Assembly: GCA_900298995.1 (NCBI GenBank)
Contig: OMIC01000042.1
Location: 1-56,226, forward strand
Direction of reading: 5' to 3'
Origin: Hyphomicrobiaceae bacterium
GTDB lineage: Bacteria > Pseudomonadota > Alphaproteobacteria > Rhizobiales > Aestuariivirgaceae
Length of the DNA stretch: 56,226 nucleotides
Part shown: positions 26,184 to 34,340 of the stretch, one piece after another
How positions within the stretch are numbered: position 1 is the stretch's first letter
How the letters are laid out: the number at the start of each line of letters is the position of its first letter
Position numbers and translations under genes: made by a program
Notes under the pieces: model-generated
The model's input: the letters and a program-made list of their open reading frames with translations, nothing else
The model's database searches: none
What the model was told of the DNA's origin: nothing

Positions 26184-27261
26184 GGGCCAGCTTTCCTTCC
26201 GGCAGGATCACGCTCATCGCCGGATCGTAGTGGATCGCGGCTCTTTCACCCTGCGCGGGGATGCGATTGCCCCCGTGCCGCGCGACGGTGACAGTGACGT
26301 CTTTCTTGGTGGAGCCCTTGAGGAACACATGCGTTGCATTGCCCTCGAAGGCGGCCGAGAGCGTTTCTGCCGCCACTGTCGCCTGCGCCTCGCCCTGACC
26401 GAGCCTGAAGCTTTCCGGGCGGACGAACAGGATGGCCTTGTCGCCTGCTTTCAGGTTCTTGGGGTTGCGCCCGCGCAAAGGACCATGCGCGGTTTCGATG
26501 ACAGCGATGGTTGCGTCGGCACTCACGACGCGGCCCGTGAAGGGATTGTTCTCGCCCACAAAGGAGGCGACGAAGGGGGTGTCTGGATTGTCGTAGACGG
26601 TCTTGCCGTCGGCCACCTGCTGGATGACGCCGTCCGACATCACCGCAATGCGGTCGGACATGGTCAGCGCCTCGCCCTGGTCGTGGGTGATGTAGATGAA
26701 GGTGATGCCCACCTGCTGCTGGATGGCGCGCAATTCGTTGCGCATGTGCTGGCGGAGCTTGAGGTCGAGCGCGGAGAGTGGTTCATCCAGCAGCAGCACC
26801 TTGGGCTGCACGGCAAGCGCACGGGCAATGGCCACGCGCTGCTTCTGGCCGCCCGACAGCTCACTCACCAGCTTGTTGCCCTGACCGGGAAGCGCGATGA
26901 GTTCGAGGAGCTCGCCCGCCTTCTTCATGCGTTCGGCACGCGAGACGCCGCGCACGCGCAGGCCATAGGTGATGTTCTCGGACACCGTCATCAGCGGGAA
27001 GAGAGCGAGATTCTGGAAGATCAGCGCAGTGGGCCGCTTGTTGGGACCGATCCCTGCCATGTCCTGGCCGCCGATCCGGACCTTTCCGGCCGACGGGTCG
27101 AGAAAGCCCGAAACAGTTCGCAGGATGGTGGTCTTGCCGCAACCCGACGGGCCCAGAAAGGAGAAGAATTCGCCCCCCTTGATGTCGAGCGTGGCATCGT
27201 CCACGGCCGTGAACTGGCCGAAACGAACGGTTACGTGATCGAGCTCGACGCCGGCGCTCAT
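26176..27261 (-). CDS. Polyamine-type ABC transporter ATPase (PotA-like)
   Basis: The 361-residue ATPase has Walker A GPSGCGKTT, the Q-loop at LIFQNLALFP, the signature LSGGQKQRVAIARA, Walker B VLLLDEP and the switch His in THDQGEA. A C-terminal TOBE-type regulatory domain (FVRPESFRLG) follows, as in PotA and other CUT1-like ATPases. A GGAG ribosome binding site lies six bases before the ATG. The gene follows a terminator located between it and the binding-protein gene. Confidence 0.94.
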   Translation of the reverse strand: MSAGVELDHVTVRFGQFTAVDDATLDIKGGEFFSFLGPSGCGKTTILRTVSGFLDPSAGKVRIGGQDMAGIGPNKRPTALIFQNLALFPLMTVSENITYGLRVRGVSRAERMKKAGELLELIALPGQGNKLVSELSGGQKQRVAIARALAVQPKVLLLDEPLSALDLKLRQHMRNELRAIQQQVGITFIYITHDQGEALTMSDRIAVMSDGVIQQVADGKTVYDNPDTPFVASFVGENNPFTGRVVSADATIAVIETAHGPLRGRNPKNLKAGDKAILFVRPESFRLGQGEAQATVAAETLSAAFEGNATHVFLKGSTKKDVTVTVARHGGNRIPAQGERAAIHYDPAMSVILPEGKLARE

Positions 27262-27366
27262 GCGCTCTCCACCCCTGAATTCAATAACTTGCCGTCTTTA
27301 CGCGGCTTTTCTCGCCAGTGTCTAGTGAACTGGCGGCCCGCAGCAGTAGAACCAAATGCAGGCCAA

Positions 27367-27396
27367 AAAGCAACCAGCCCCACGAGGGGGCTGGTT
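27367..27396 (-). terminator. Terminator/attenuator between the binding-protein gene and the ATPase gene
   Basis: On the minus strand a 10-bp stem (AACCAGCCCC with GGGGCTGGTT, arms at 27396-27387 and 27381-27372) with a 5-base loop is followed by GCTTTTT. It lies 28 bases after the binding-protein stop and before the ATPase gene in the same transcription direction, so it likely sets unequal subunit expression. Confidence 0.85.
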
Positions 27397-27423
27397 CCTT
27401 GTCGATCAACAGGCGCCTGCGGA

Positions 27424-28584
27424 TCAGGCGGCCTTGAACTTGTCCGCATACTGGGTGCGGAGTTCGGCGAACCACGACGGCTCCGGCGGACGGTTCCAGA
27501 GGTTCTTGAGCGCGTCGCCCGGATAGGCCTCCTGGAAGTTCTTCTTGGCGGCTTCCGACAGGAAGGCGTCCGCGCCGGTCACGACCGGGTTGTAGCCCGA
27601 ACCATCAGCGACCGCGCCCGAAACCTCCGGCGTCTGGAGGTATTCGAGGAAAGCGTAGACCTGATCGGTGTTCTTGGCAGCCTTGATGAGCGACAGGCCG
27701 TCGAGCCACGCAATGGCGCCTTCCTTCGGCGCCTGGTAGGACACGGGCTTGCCTTCCTTCTTGAGAGACAGCACGGGGCCATCCCAGGTCTGGCCGATCC
27801 ACACATCGTTCTCCATCAGGCCCGACTTGGTGTTGTCGGCCGAGTCCCAGAACTGCTTGATCCAGGGCTTGTGCTCGATGGCGAAGGGCAGGATCTGGTC
27901 GTAGATCTTCTTCATCGAGTCCGGATCCTTGAACGCGTCAAGCATGCGGTTCGACGGGAGCTTGCCCGAGGCGTCCATCCACAGGCCAATGCCGAGGAGG
28001 AGCGAGTGCGGACGGCCCTGCACGTGACCCTTGACGTCATCCGCCCAGAGCGAGCCGAAGCTCAGATCGGCCGGATTGCCCTTGTACAGGTCGGTGCGCC
28101 AGGAAATGGCCTCGGAACCCCAGCAATGCGGCAGGTGATAGAGGCCGCCATCCCAGGTCCAAACGCTCTGCGATGCTTCGAGCATGGACGGCATGACATT
28201 GCCGATGTTCTTCATCTTGTTCATGTCATAGGGCGCGAGCACACCCAGATCCTTGAACTGCGGCGCGCGGTCACGCGTCGGCTGGCAGAGGTCGAAGCCT
28301 TCGCCGCCGGTGGCCTGCAGCTTGTTGATCTGCTCTTCGTTCTGGGAGAAGGGCGTCTGGTTCACCTTGATGCCGCTGGCCTTCTCGAAGTTCGGAATGA
28401 CCGGATCGGGGAATTCGTCCGACCACATGAGCAGGTTGAGCTCACCCGACGAGGAGAGCGCGTTCCTGGTGTAGAGGGGGCCGGCAAGGCCCACCGCGCC
28501 AAGGGCGGCGGCGGATTTCAGCAGGGCGCGGCGCGACAGAGCCGCGGCGCGGATGGTTTCCTGCGCAGAAGTAAGTTTCGTCAT
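27424..28584 (-). CDS. Periplasmic binding protein of the polyamine-type ABC transporter
   Basis: The 386-residue protein has an export signal with adjacent arginines (SRRALLKSAAALGAVGLAG), a candidate Tat signal. The mature domain is of the PotD/PotF class: ELNLLMWSDEFPDPVIPNFEKASGIKV at its N-terminus and a long two-lobe body with aromatic residues. GGAGG lies upstream of the ATG. It is the promoter-proximal gene of the transporter operon. The ligand is unknown; polyamines are the usual class, but amino-acid-like or quaternary amines are possible given the adjacent catabolic operon. Confidence 0.9.
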   Translation of the reverse strand: MTKLTSAQETIRAAALSRRALLKSAAALGAVGLAGPLYTRNALSSSGELNLLMWSDEFPDPVIPNFEKASGIKVNQTPFSQNEEQINKLQATGGEGFDLCQPTRDRAPQFKDLGVLAPYDMNKMKNIGNVMPSMLEASQSVWTWDGGLYHLPHCWGSEAISWRTDLYKGNPADLSFGSLWADDVKGHVQGRPHSLLLGIGLWMDASGKLPSNRMLDAFKDPDSMKKIYDQILPFAIEHKPWIKQFWDSADNTKSGLMENDVWIGQTWDGPVLSLKKEGKPVSYQAPKEGAIAWLDGLSLIKAAKNTDQVYAFLEYLQTPEVSGAVADGSGYNPVVTGADAFLSEAAKKNFQEAYPGDALKNLWNRPPEPSWFAELRTQYADKFKAA

Positions 28585-28762
28585 TCGTCACATTCCTCCG
28601 TGTTCGCGGGGGCAGAAGTGCCCGCGCGTCGTCAAAATACTCCCCGGCCGGTAGGCCCGGCTTCTTCTTTCATTTCAACAGAATATGACGATCGTGCGAC
28701 GGCGTGCAATGGCCTTGTGGAACTGGCCCCATATGGCCTCGCCTGCTGGCGGCCCCCCCCTG

Positions 28763-29776
28763 TCAGGCCGCCACCCGGTTGCGGCCGCCGGATTTGGCCT
28801 CGTAAAGCCTGGCATCGGCTCGCGCCACAAGCCCGCTGGTGCCCTCGCCTGGGGCGATCTGGGCCACCCCGAAGGAGGCCGTGACCCGGAGCAGAGTATT
28901 GGGGGCACCGGGTTTCTGCCAGACCTGCTGTTCCAGCTGAGCCTTGATCCGGGCGGCCACCTTGACGGCGTTTTCGACCGTGGTGGCGGGCAGAATGACA
29001 GCAAACTCCTCGCCGCCGTAGCGCGCCACCGTGTCGCGTCCCTTGACGCTGCCGGCCAGGATGCGGGCAAACCATTTCAGGACGTCATCACCCGCCGGAT
29101 GGCCATAGCGGTCGTTGATCGCCTTGAAGTGGTCGATGTCCACCAGGATGAGGGAGAGCGGCGGGCCGCCATCGCGGCAGGCTGCAACCTGGGCGGAGAG
29201 AACCACATCGAAGCCCCGCCGGTTCCGCAGACCGGTCAGCGGGTCGCTGAGGCCCTGGGCCTCGGCGGTGGCGAGATTGGACTTGAGACGCTCGATCTGG
29301 CGCTGGGAGGTCTCGAGGTTGGCCTGGAGATTGGCGGTGCGCGCCTTCATCCGGTCGTTCTCGATCATCAGGTAGGAGATGATGATGCGCACCTGCTCGG
29401 CCTTGAGGCTCTCATGCAGTTCGCCGCGGGCGCGTTCGAGCACGTCGGAGAAGTTCTCGTTGGCGTCCGCATGTTGCCGGAGGAGCTGCAGAAGCTTGCT
29501 GATTTCGCCCTGGACGACGGTTCCGTCATCGCCGGACAGCGACAGGGGCGGAAGCGGGGCGGCCAGAGCCACTTCGGGCTCGGGCGCTGCCGGCCTCGAC
29601 TTGCGCAGCATGTCCCAGACCATGCTCAGAAGCGTGGTGCCGAGGAGCAGGGTGATGGCGACGACGAGGAGTGCCTTCTCATGCGCCACCCGTCCCGGGC
29701 TCTGGACCAGATAGAGCGCGGCCAGCCCCGTGAGACCGGAGACAGCGGCCAGGGCTATGCGCAGCAGTGTCGTCAT
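28763..29776 (-). CDS. Membrane-bound diguanylate cyclase (GGDEF)
   Basis: The 337-residue protein has two N-terminal membrane helices (residues about 5-50), a helical linker with heptads (RTANLQANLETSQRQIERLK), and a C-terminal GGDEF domain. The domain has DPLTGLRNRRGFD, SLILVDIDHFKAINDRYGH and the active site ARYGGEEFAVILP. The product should be cyclic di-GMP. The inhibitory RxxD site upstream of GGEEF reads KGRD, a conservative Arg-to-Lys change that may weaken feedback. The start at 29776 puts the first helix at the N-terminus; longer in-frame readings run into the divergent gene. Confidence 0.9.
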   Translation of the reverse strand: MTTLLRIALAAVSGLTGLAALYLVQSPGRVAHEKALLVVAITLLLGTTLLSMVWDMLRKSRPAAPEPEVALAAPLPPLSLSGDDGTVVQGEISKLLQLLRQHADANENFSDVLERARGELHESLKAEQVRIIISYLMIENDRMKARTANLQANLETSQRQIERLKSNLATAEAQGLSDPLTGLRNRRGFDVVLSAQVAACRDGGPPLSLILVDIDHFKAINDRYGHPAGDDVLKWFARILAGSVKGRDTVARYGGEEFAVILPATTVENAVKVAARIKAQLEQQVWQKPGAPNTLLRVTASFGVAQIAPGEGTSGLVARADARLYEAKSGGRNRVAA

Positions 29777-29926
29777 GAGGGTGCTGGAAACGTGGTGACC
29801 TGCAATCACCCGTATCGGCCGGGCCTTGCCCAAAACTTGCATTGCCGCCCCGCCAAACTTCTGCGTGACGGGGCGCGCCCGCCCCGTTAGTGTGCTTACT
29901 CCGGGACTGCCAAGGGAGAATTCGCG

Positions 29927-30862
29927 GTGCGCAAGAAATCGAAGACGATCATCACCTGTGCCATCACAGGCTCGATCCACACGCCCTCGATGTCGCCCTA
30001 TCTGCCGGTGACGCCCGACGAGATCGCCAGCCAGGCCATCGCCGCGGCGGAAGCCGGGGCGGCAATCCTGCATCTCCATGCACGCGATCCCGAGAACGGC
30101 AGGCCGTCGCCGGCGCCGGACACCTACAACGCATTCCTGCCGCGCATCAAGCAGTCGTGCGATGCCATCGTGAACATCACCACTGGCGGCGGCCAGGGCA
30201 TGAGCATCGATGACCGCATCGCGGCGGCAGAGGTCTTCTCGCCCGAGATGACCTCGCTCAACATGGGCTCGATGAACTTCGGCCTCTACCCGATGCTCAA
30301 CCGCTACAGCGACTTCAAGCATGACTGGGAGCGTGCGCATCTCGAGGCGTCGAAGGACAATATCTTCCGCAACACGTTCGGCGATATCGAGAAGATCCTC
30401 GAGCGGCTGGGCAAGGGCCATGGCGTGCGCTTCGAGTTCGAGTGCTACGATGTCGGCCATCTCTATACGCTGGCCCATTTCCTCGATCGCAAGCTGGTGA
30501 CGCCGCCCCTCTTCGTGCAGACGATCTTCGGCATTCTGGGTGGGATCGGTCCTGACCCGCAGAACGTTCTGGTGATGCGCGAGACGGCGGAACGGCTGTT
30601 CGGCGACCAGTATCACCGGTCGGTGCTGGCAGCGGGCCGCTTCCAGCTGCCCTTCACCACCATGGCGGCGACCATGGGCGCCAATGTGCGGGTGGGGCTC
30701 GAGGACAATCTGTTCCTCGGCAAGGGCCAGCTGGCGCCCTCCAACGCCGCGCTGGTCTCGAAGATCCGGCACATTCTCGAAGAGCTGTCGTTCGACATCG
30801 CCTCGGCGGACGAGGCGCGGGCCATGCTGGACACCAAGGGTGCGGCCAGCGTGAAGTTCTGA
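29927..30862 (+). CDS. Beta-keto acid cleavage enzyme (BKACE, DUF849)
   Basis: BKACE enzymes condense a beta-keto acid with acetyl-CoA to yield acetoacetate and a new CoA thioester, using zinc. The 311-residue protein shows the HLHARDP metal and substrate motif near residue 49, the IVNITTGGG loop, and the FECYDVGHLY segment with the conserved Glu. It starts with GTG at 29927 behind AAGGGAGAA. It is first in an operon with an FAD oxidoreductase (21-base gap), a HAD phosphatase and a hydroxylase-type membrane enzyme. Known substrates include 3-keto-5-aminohexanoate and dehydrocarnitine; the substrate here is unknown. Confidence 0.9.
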   Translation: MRKKSKTIITCAITGSIHTPSMSPYLPVTPDEIASQAIAAAEAGAAILHLHARDPENGRPSPAPDTYNAFLPRIKQSCDAIVNITTGGGQGMSIDDRIAAAEVFSPEMTSLNMGSMNFGLYPMLNRYSDFKHDWERAHLEASKDNIFRNTFGDIEKILERLGKGHGVRFEFECYDVGHLYTLAHFLDRKLVTPPLFVQTIFGILGGIGPDPQNVLVMRETAERLFGDQYHRSVLAAGRFQLPFTTMAATMGANVRVGLEDNLFLGKGQLAPSNAALVSKIRHILEELSFDIASADEARAMLDTKGAASVKF

Positions 30863-30883
30863 CCCTCAGTCGGGAGTGGGTTG

Positions 30884-31957
30884 ATGCCAAAGCGCGTCAT
30901 CGTCATCGGATCGGGCATCATCGGCGCCTCCATCGCCTATCACCTGGCGAAGGCGGGCGCTCGGGTCACCGTGATGGAGGCGGACGCGCGCGGCGGGCTT
31001 GCCACGCGCGCGAGCTGGGCGTGGATCAATGCGAGCTGGGGGAACCCTGAGCCCTATTTCAGGCTGCGGCGGCGGTCGATCGCCGAATGGCGGCGGCTGG
31101 CGGCGGAGGTGGCGGGACTGCATGTCAACTGGTGCGGCGGGCTCATCTGGGATCTGCCGCCAGACGAGCTCGAGGCCTATGCCGAGGAGCGCGCCCGCTG
31201 GGGCCAGCCGATCCGCCGCGTGAGCCGTGCCGAGATCCTGGCCATCGAACCCAGCCTCACGGAGGTGCCCGACCATGCCTATCACGTCGCGGAGGAGGGC
31301 ATGCTGGAGCCCCTCGCCACGACGCAGGCCCTGCTCGATGCCGCCACAGCGCTGGGGGCAGAGGTGCTCGCCCGAACGCCTGTCCGCTGGCTGGTGGAGG
31401 CCCATGGCCGCGTCTCCGGCGTCATGATCGAGGAGGGGGTCATCCATGCCGACGAAACGATTGTTGCCGCAGGGGCGGTCAGCGCGGAGCTGCTCGACAG
31501 CGTGGGCATCCGGCTCCGCATGACGGCGCCCGCCGGACTTCTCACGCACAGCAAGCCGACGCGGCCGCTGCTCAACGGGCTGGTGATGACGCCGGGTCTG
31601 CATCTGCGCCAGACGCCCGAGGGCCGCATCGTGGCGGGGACCGATTTCGCTGGCGCCGGACCCGTGGATAATGCCGAGGCGCTGGCGCAGGAGCTCCAGT
31701 CCAGGGTCGAGGTCCTGGTGACGGGCGCGAAGGGGATCGGGCTCGACTACCACACGGTGGGCTACAGGCCGACGCCGGCCGACGGGTTGTCCGCGATCGG
31801 CCGCCCGCAGGCGCGCGCCGGTCTCTACGCGGTCGTGACGCATTCCGGCGTCACCCTTGCGCCCGCGCTGGGGCTGTTCGCTGCGGCCGAGATCCTGGGC
31901 GGCCAGCGTGACCCGCTCATCGCACCTTTCGCGCCGGACCGGACGGGCCTCACATGA
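30884..31957 (+). CDS. FAD-dependent oxidoreductase (DAO family)
   Basis: The 357-residue protein begins with the dinucleotide-binding motif VIVIGSGIIGASIAYHLAKAG and continues with the D-amino acid oxidase/glycine oxidase-type fold (ASWAWINASWGNPEPYF; C-terminal GLYAVVTHSGVTLAPALG that contacts FAD). Such enzymes oxidise primary or secondary amines or amino acids. CGGGAG precedes the ATG at 30884, itself just behind an in-frame TTG. It overlaps the next gene by four bases (ATGA). With BKACE it suggests amine catabolism ending in a beta-keto acid, which is inference. Confidence 0.88.
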   Translation: MPKRVIVIGSGIIGASIAYHLAKAGARVTVMEADARGGLATRASWAWINASWGNPEPYFRLRRRSIAEWRRLAAEVAGLHVNWCGGLIWDLPPDELEAYAEERARWGQPIRRVSRAEILAIEPSLTEVPDHAYHVAEEGMLEPLATTQALLDAATALGAEVLARTPVRWLVEAHGRVSGVMIEEGVIHADETIVAAGAVSAELLDSVGIRLRMTAPAGLLTHSKPTRPLLNGLVMTPGLHLRQTPEGRIVAGTDFAGAGPVDNAEALAQELQSRVEVLVTGAKGIGLDYHTVGYRPTPADGLSAIGRPQARAGLYAVVTHSGVTLAPALGLFAAAEILGGQRDPLIAPFAPDRTGLT

Positions 31958-32766
31958 ACATGCTCCCTCTTGCCGAGGCGCCGCAGGAACTTCTGGCTGG
32001 TTGCCGCGCGGTGCTGACCGACATCGACGACACGCTGACGCTGCATGGCCGCCTGCCGGCGGAAGCCTTCGATGCGCTCTGGAAGCTGCGGCGCGCAGGG
32101 CTCAAGGTCGTCCCCATCACCGGGCGACCCGCCGGATGGTGCGACATGATCGCCCGGCAATGGCCGGTCGATGGCGTGGTGGGCGAGAACGGCGCCTTCT
32201 ATTTCCGCTATGACGACGCGGCGAAGAAGATGATCCGCGTCTATGCGCAGAGTGCCGAGGAACGCCGCGCCAATTCGGAGCGGCTTTGGGCCATTGCCCG
32301 GCGGATCCTGGCGGAGTTCCCCGGTACGGCCATTGCCTCGGACCAGGCCTATCGCGAGATCGATGTCGCCATTGATTTCTGCGAGGACGTGCCGCCACTG
32401 CCGCTGGCCGCCGCGCAGGAGATCGCAGCCGCCTTCCACCGCGATGGCGCGGTCGCGAAAGTATCCTCGATCCATGTCAACGCCTGGTTTGGAAACCATG
32501 ACAAGCTCACCATGAGCCGGCGGTTTCTTGCGGAGTGCCTCGGTCTCGATGTGACGCGCGACAACGAGCAGATCGCCTATTGCGGCGACTCGCCCAATGA
32601 TGCGCCGATGTATGCGGCCTTCCGGCTGGGCATTGGCGTTGCAAATGTGCGCCCCTATGTGAAGCTCATGGCGCATCTGCCACGATATGTGACTGCAGGC
32701 GAGGGCGGGCACGGCTTTGCGGAGTTTGCAGGCGCCGTCCTTGCGGCGCGCAGGACAGGCCTCTGA
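31954..32766 (+). CDS. HAD-superfamily phosphatase (type IIB)
   Basis: The 270-residue protein has HAD motif I as LTDIDDTLTLHG, motif II in PITGRPAGW, and motif IV as YCGDSPNDAPMY, with the IIB cap typical of Cof, sucrose-phosphatase and mannosyl-3-phosphoglycerate phosphatase relatives. Residues Asp-x-Asp in motif I are the nucleophile and acid/base. It overlaps both neighbours (four bases upstream, one downstream), so it is made together with the oxidoreductase and the membrane enzyme. The substrate is unknown. Confidence 0.85.
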   Translation: MNMLPLAEAPQELLAGCRAVLTDIDDTLTLHGRLPAEAFDALWKLRRAGLKVVPITGRPAGWCDMIARQWPVDGVVGENGAFYFRYDDAAKKMIRVYAQSAEERRANSERLWAIARRILAEFPGTAIASDQAYREIDVAIDFCEDVPPLPLAAAQEIAAAFHRDGAVAKVSSIHVNAWFGNHDKLTMSRRFLAECLGLDVTRDNEQIAYCGDSPNDAPMYAAFRLGIGVANVRPYVKLMAHLPRYVTAGEGGHGFAEFAGAVLAARRTGL

Positions 32767-33530
32767 TGGATACAATGGCACTGCTGCTTTCCTACAAGGG
32801 GCTTGTGATCCTGGCGGTGCTGGCCGTGCTGCTCGTGGCCGAGCGCCTGTGGCCGGTGGCCCGGACGCTGGGCGGGCTGCGGCGGGTAGGCAAGAACCTG
32901 TCGCTGGCGGGTCTCAATGCGGCGCTGTCCTGGGCGGTGGTCGTTCCGCTGTCGGCCTTTGCCGTGTCTCATGCGCTTGACTGGCGGCCCATGTGGTGGA
33001 GCGGCTGGCCCGGCCTGGTGCTCGACCTTCTGCTGCTCGACTGCTGGATCTACTGGTGGCACCGCGCCAATCATGTCGTGCCGGTGCTGTGGCGCTTCCA
33101 CGAGGTGCATCATCTCGATGGCTTTCTGGACGCCAGTTCGGCGCTGCGCTTCCATTTCGGGGAGGTGCTGCTCTCGGCGCTGGTGAGGGTGGGCGTGATC
33201 CTGCTGCTCGGCGTGCCGTTGCTCAGCGTCGTGGTCTTCGAGACGCTGCTGGCGCTCTCGGCCATGTTCCACCACTCCAATCTGCGGCTGCCGCCGCGGC
33301 TCGAGAGGGCGCTGTCCTGCGTGATCGTCACCCCGTCGATTCACTGGGTCCACCATCATGCCATCCGGCGCGATACCGATTCGAACTACTCGGCGCTGCT
33401 CTCCCTGTGGGACCGGCTGTTTGTCAGCCGGAGCGCCACGCGGCGCAGCCCGGACATGCCGATCGGCGTCGAGGGCCTGTCGGACAAAGGGCTGGCGCAA
33501 CTGGTGGCGCGGCCCTTCGAGGGACGCTGA
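32766..33530 (+). CDS. Sterol desaturase / fatty acid hydroxylase family membrane enzyme
   Basis: The 254-residue membrane protein carries the histidine clusters of the di-iron hydroxylase superfamily: WWHRANH, FHEVHHLDG, MFHHSN and IHWVHHHAIRRDTD, set between about four helices. Members insert oxygen into lipid-like chains. The start overlaps the HAD stop by one base (TGATG). Because this family includes sphingolipid and fatty acyl hydroxylases and the ceramide locus starts about 0.8 kb downstream, it could modify that lipid, but its operon neighbours are catabolic. Confidence 0.88.
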   Translation: MDTMALLLSYKGLVILAVLAVLLVAERLWPVARTLGGLRRVGKNLSLAGLNAALSWAVVVPLSAFAVSHALDWRPMWWSGWPGLVLDLLLLDCWIYWWHRANHVVPVLWRFHEVHHLDGFLDASSALRFHFGEVLLSALVRVGVILLLGVPLLSVVVFETLLALSAMFHHSNLRLPPRLERALSCVIVTPSIHWVHHHAIRRDTDSNYSALLSLWDRLFVSRSATRRSPDMPIGVEGLSDKGLAQLVARPFEGR

Positions 33531-33572
33531 GGGCTGGTTTGGCACGCGCTGTGCATTGAGGCGGGAGGTGGC

Positions 33573-34175
33573 GTGTCCGCCATGCCGGTGGTCCCGTTCT
33601 GGGACAGTCCGGCGAGGGGTATTGCAGGGAGTAGGCCAGAGGTGGTGAAGCCCGTTGTCATTCAGGAGAGGGATGCCATGGTCGTGGCGCTGCGCGAGGC
33701 GCGGCTTGCCGAGGCGGCTCATTTTGAAGCAGCTCTCGACCTCCGCGATTCCAAGTCGCTGCGTCTCCAGATCCTGAAGGAGGACTTGCTGCCAGCCGTT
33801 CAGGCTTCGCCCGAGGCCCGTGCGCTGTTTGACCTGACCCTTCTTCCGGGCGACCCGCCAAAACTCTGGGTTGACCTCACTTCCTATGTCGTGATGGAGC
33901 CCGATCACCGCACCTACCGCTTCCTTCAGGACCGGCAGGACGAGCGCGAAGTGCTGTTCGAGAGTTCGGACCGCGAGGCGGCCGCAGCCGCCGTGCGCCG
34001 GCACATGGCTCACCGCCTGGTGGCGCGCGAGCGGCAGGCGGCGTCCCTGCAGCAGCCCGCGCCGCCCACCGGCTATGGGACCGCGTCCCTGTTTCTGGCG
34101 TGGCTGTCGGGCCTGTCGTTCGGGGCTCTCGCGCTTCTTGCGGCAGTACTTTACTTTGGCGTTGTAAAGTTTTGA
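33573..34175 (+). CDS. Conserved hypothetical protein with a C-terminal membrane anchor
   Basis: The 200-residue protein has a soluble N-terminal domain (VPFWDSPARGIAGSRPEVV, then charged helices and LWVDLTSYVVMEPDHRTYRF) and one membrane helix at the C-terminus (residues about 172-198), giving a tail-anchored layout. I recall similar proteins across Rhizobiales without an assigned function. The GTG at 33573 follows GGGAGG; an ATG at 33678 with its own AGGAGAGGG would drop the conserved N-terminal part. It lies 42 bases after the hydroxylase-type gene and may end that operon. Confidence 0.75.
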   Translation: MSAMPVVPFWDSPARGIAGSRPEVVKPVVIQERDAMVVALREARLAEAAHFEAALDLRDSKSLRLQILKEDLLPAVQASPEARALFDLTLLPGDPPKLWVDLTSYVVMEPDHRTYRFLQDRQDEREVLFESSDREAAAAAVRRHMAHRLVARERQAASLQQPAPPTGYGTASLFLAWLSGLSFGALALLAAVLYFGVVKF

Positions 34176-34340
34176 AATTACACAGCAATATAGTTCCTGA
34201 TTTTGGCCGTTACAATTTGAAACAACAATTGATTTCCCGGGACTCGCCCGGCCTGTTACGGAAAATTATCGGTTACTGACTATTGCTGTCCCAGCTTCAG
34301 GCAGTGCCTTAATTGAAGATGTGTGCAGGGTTTGAATTTG

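Noticed and set aside
28639-28676. Possible terminator hairpin GCCGG-loop-CCGGC after the diguanylate cyclase gene
   Set aside because: Only a 5-bp stem, and no T-run directly after it on the minus strand.
25999-28884. 961-codon plus-strand frame opposite the ABC transporter operon
   Set aside because: It crosses the ends of three real genes and a terminator on the other strand; the composition is that of an antisense shadow.
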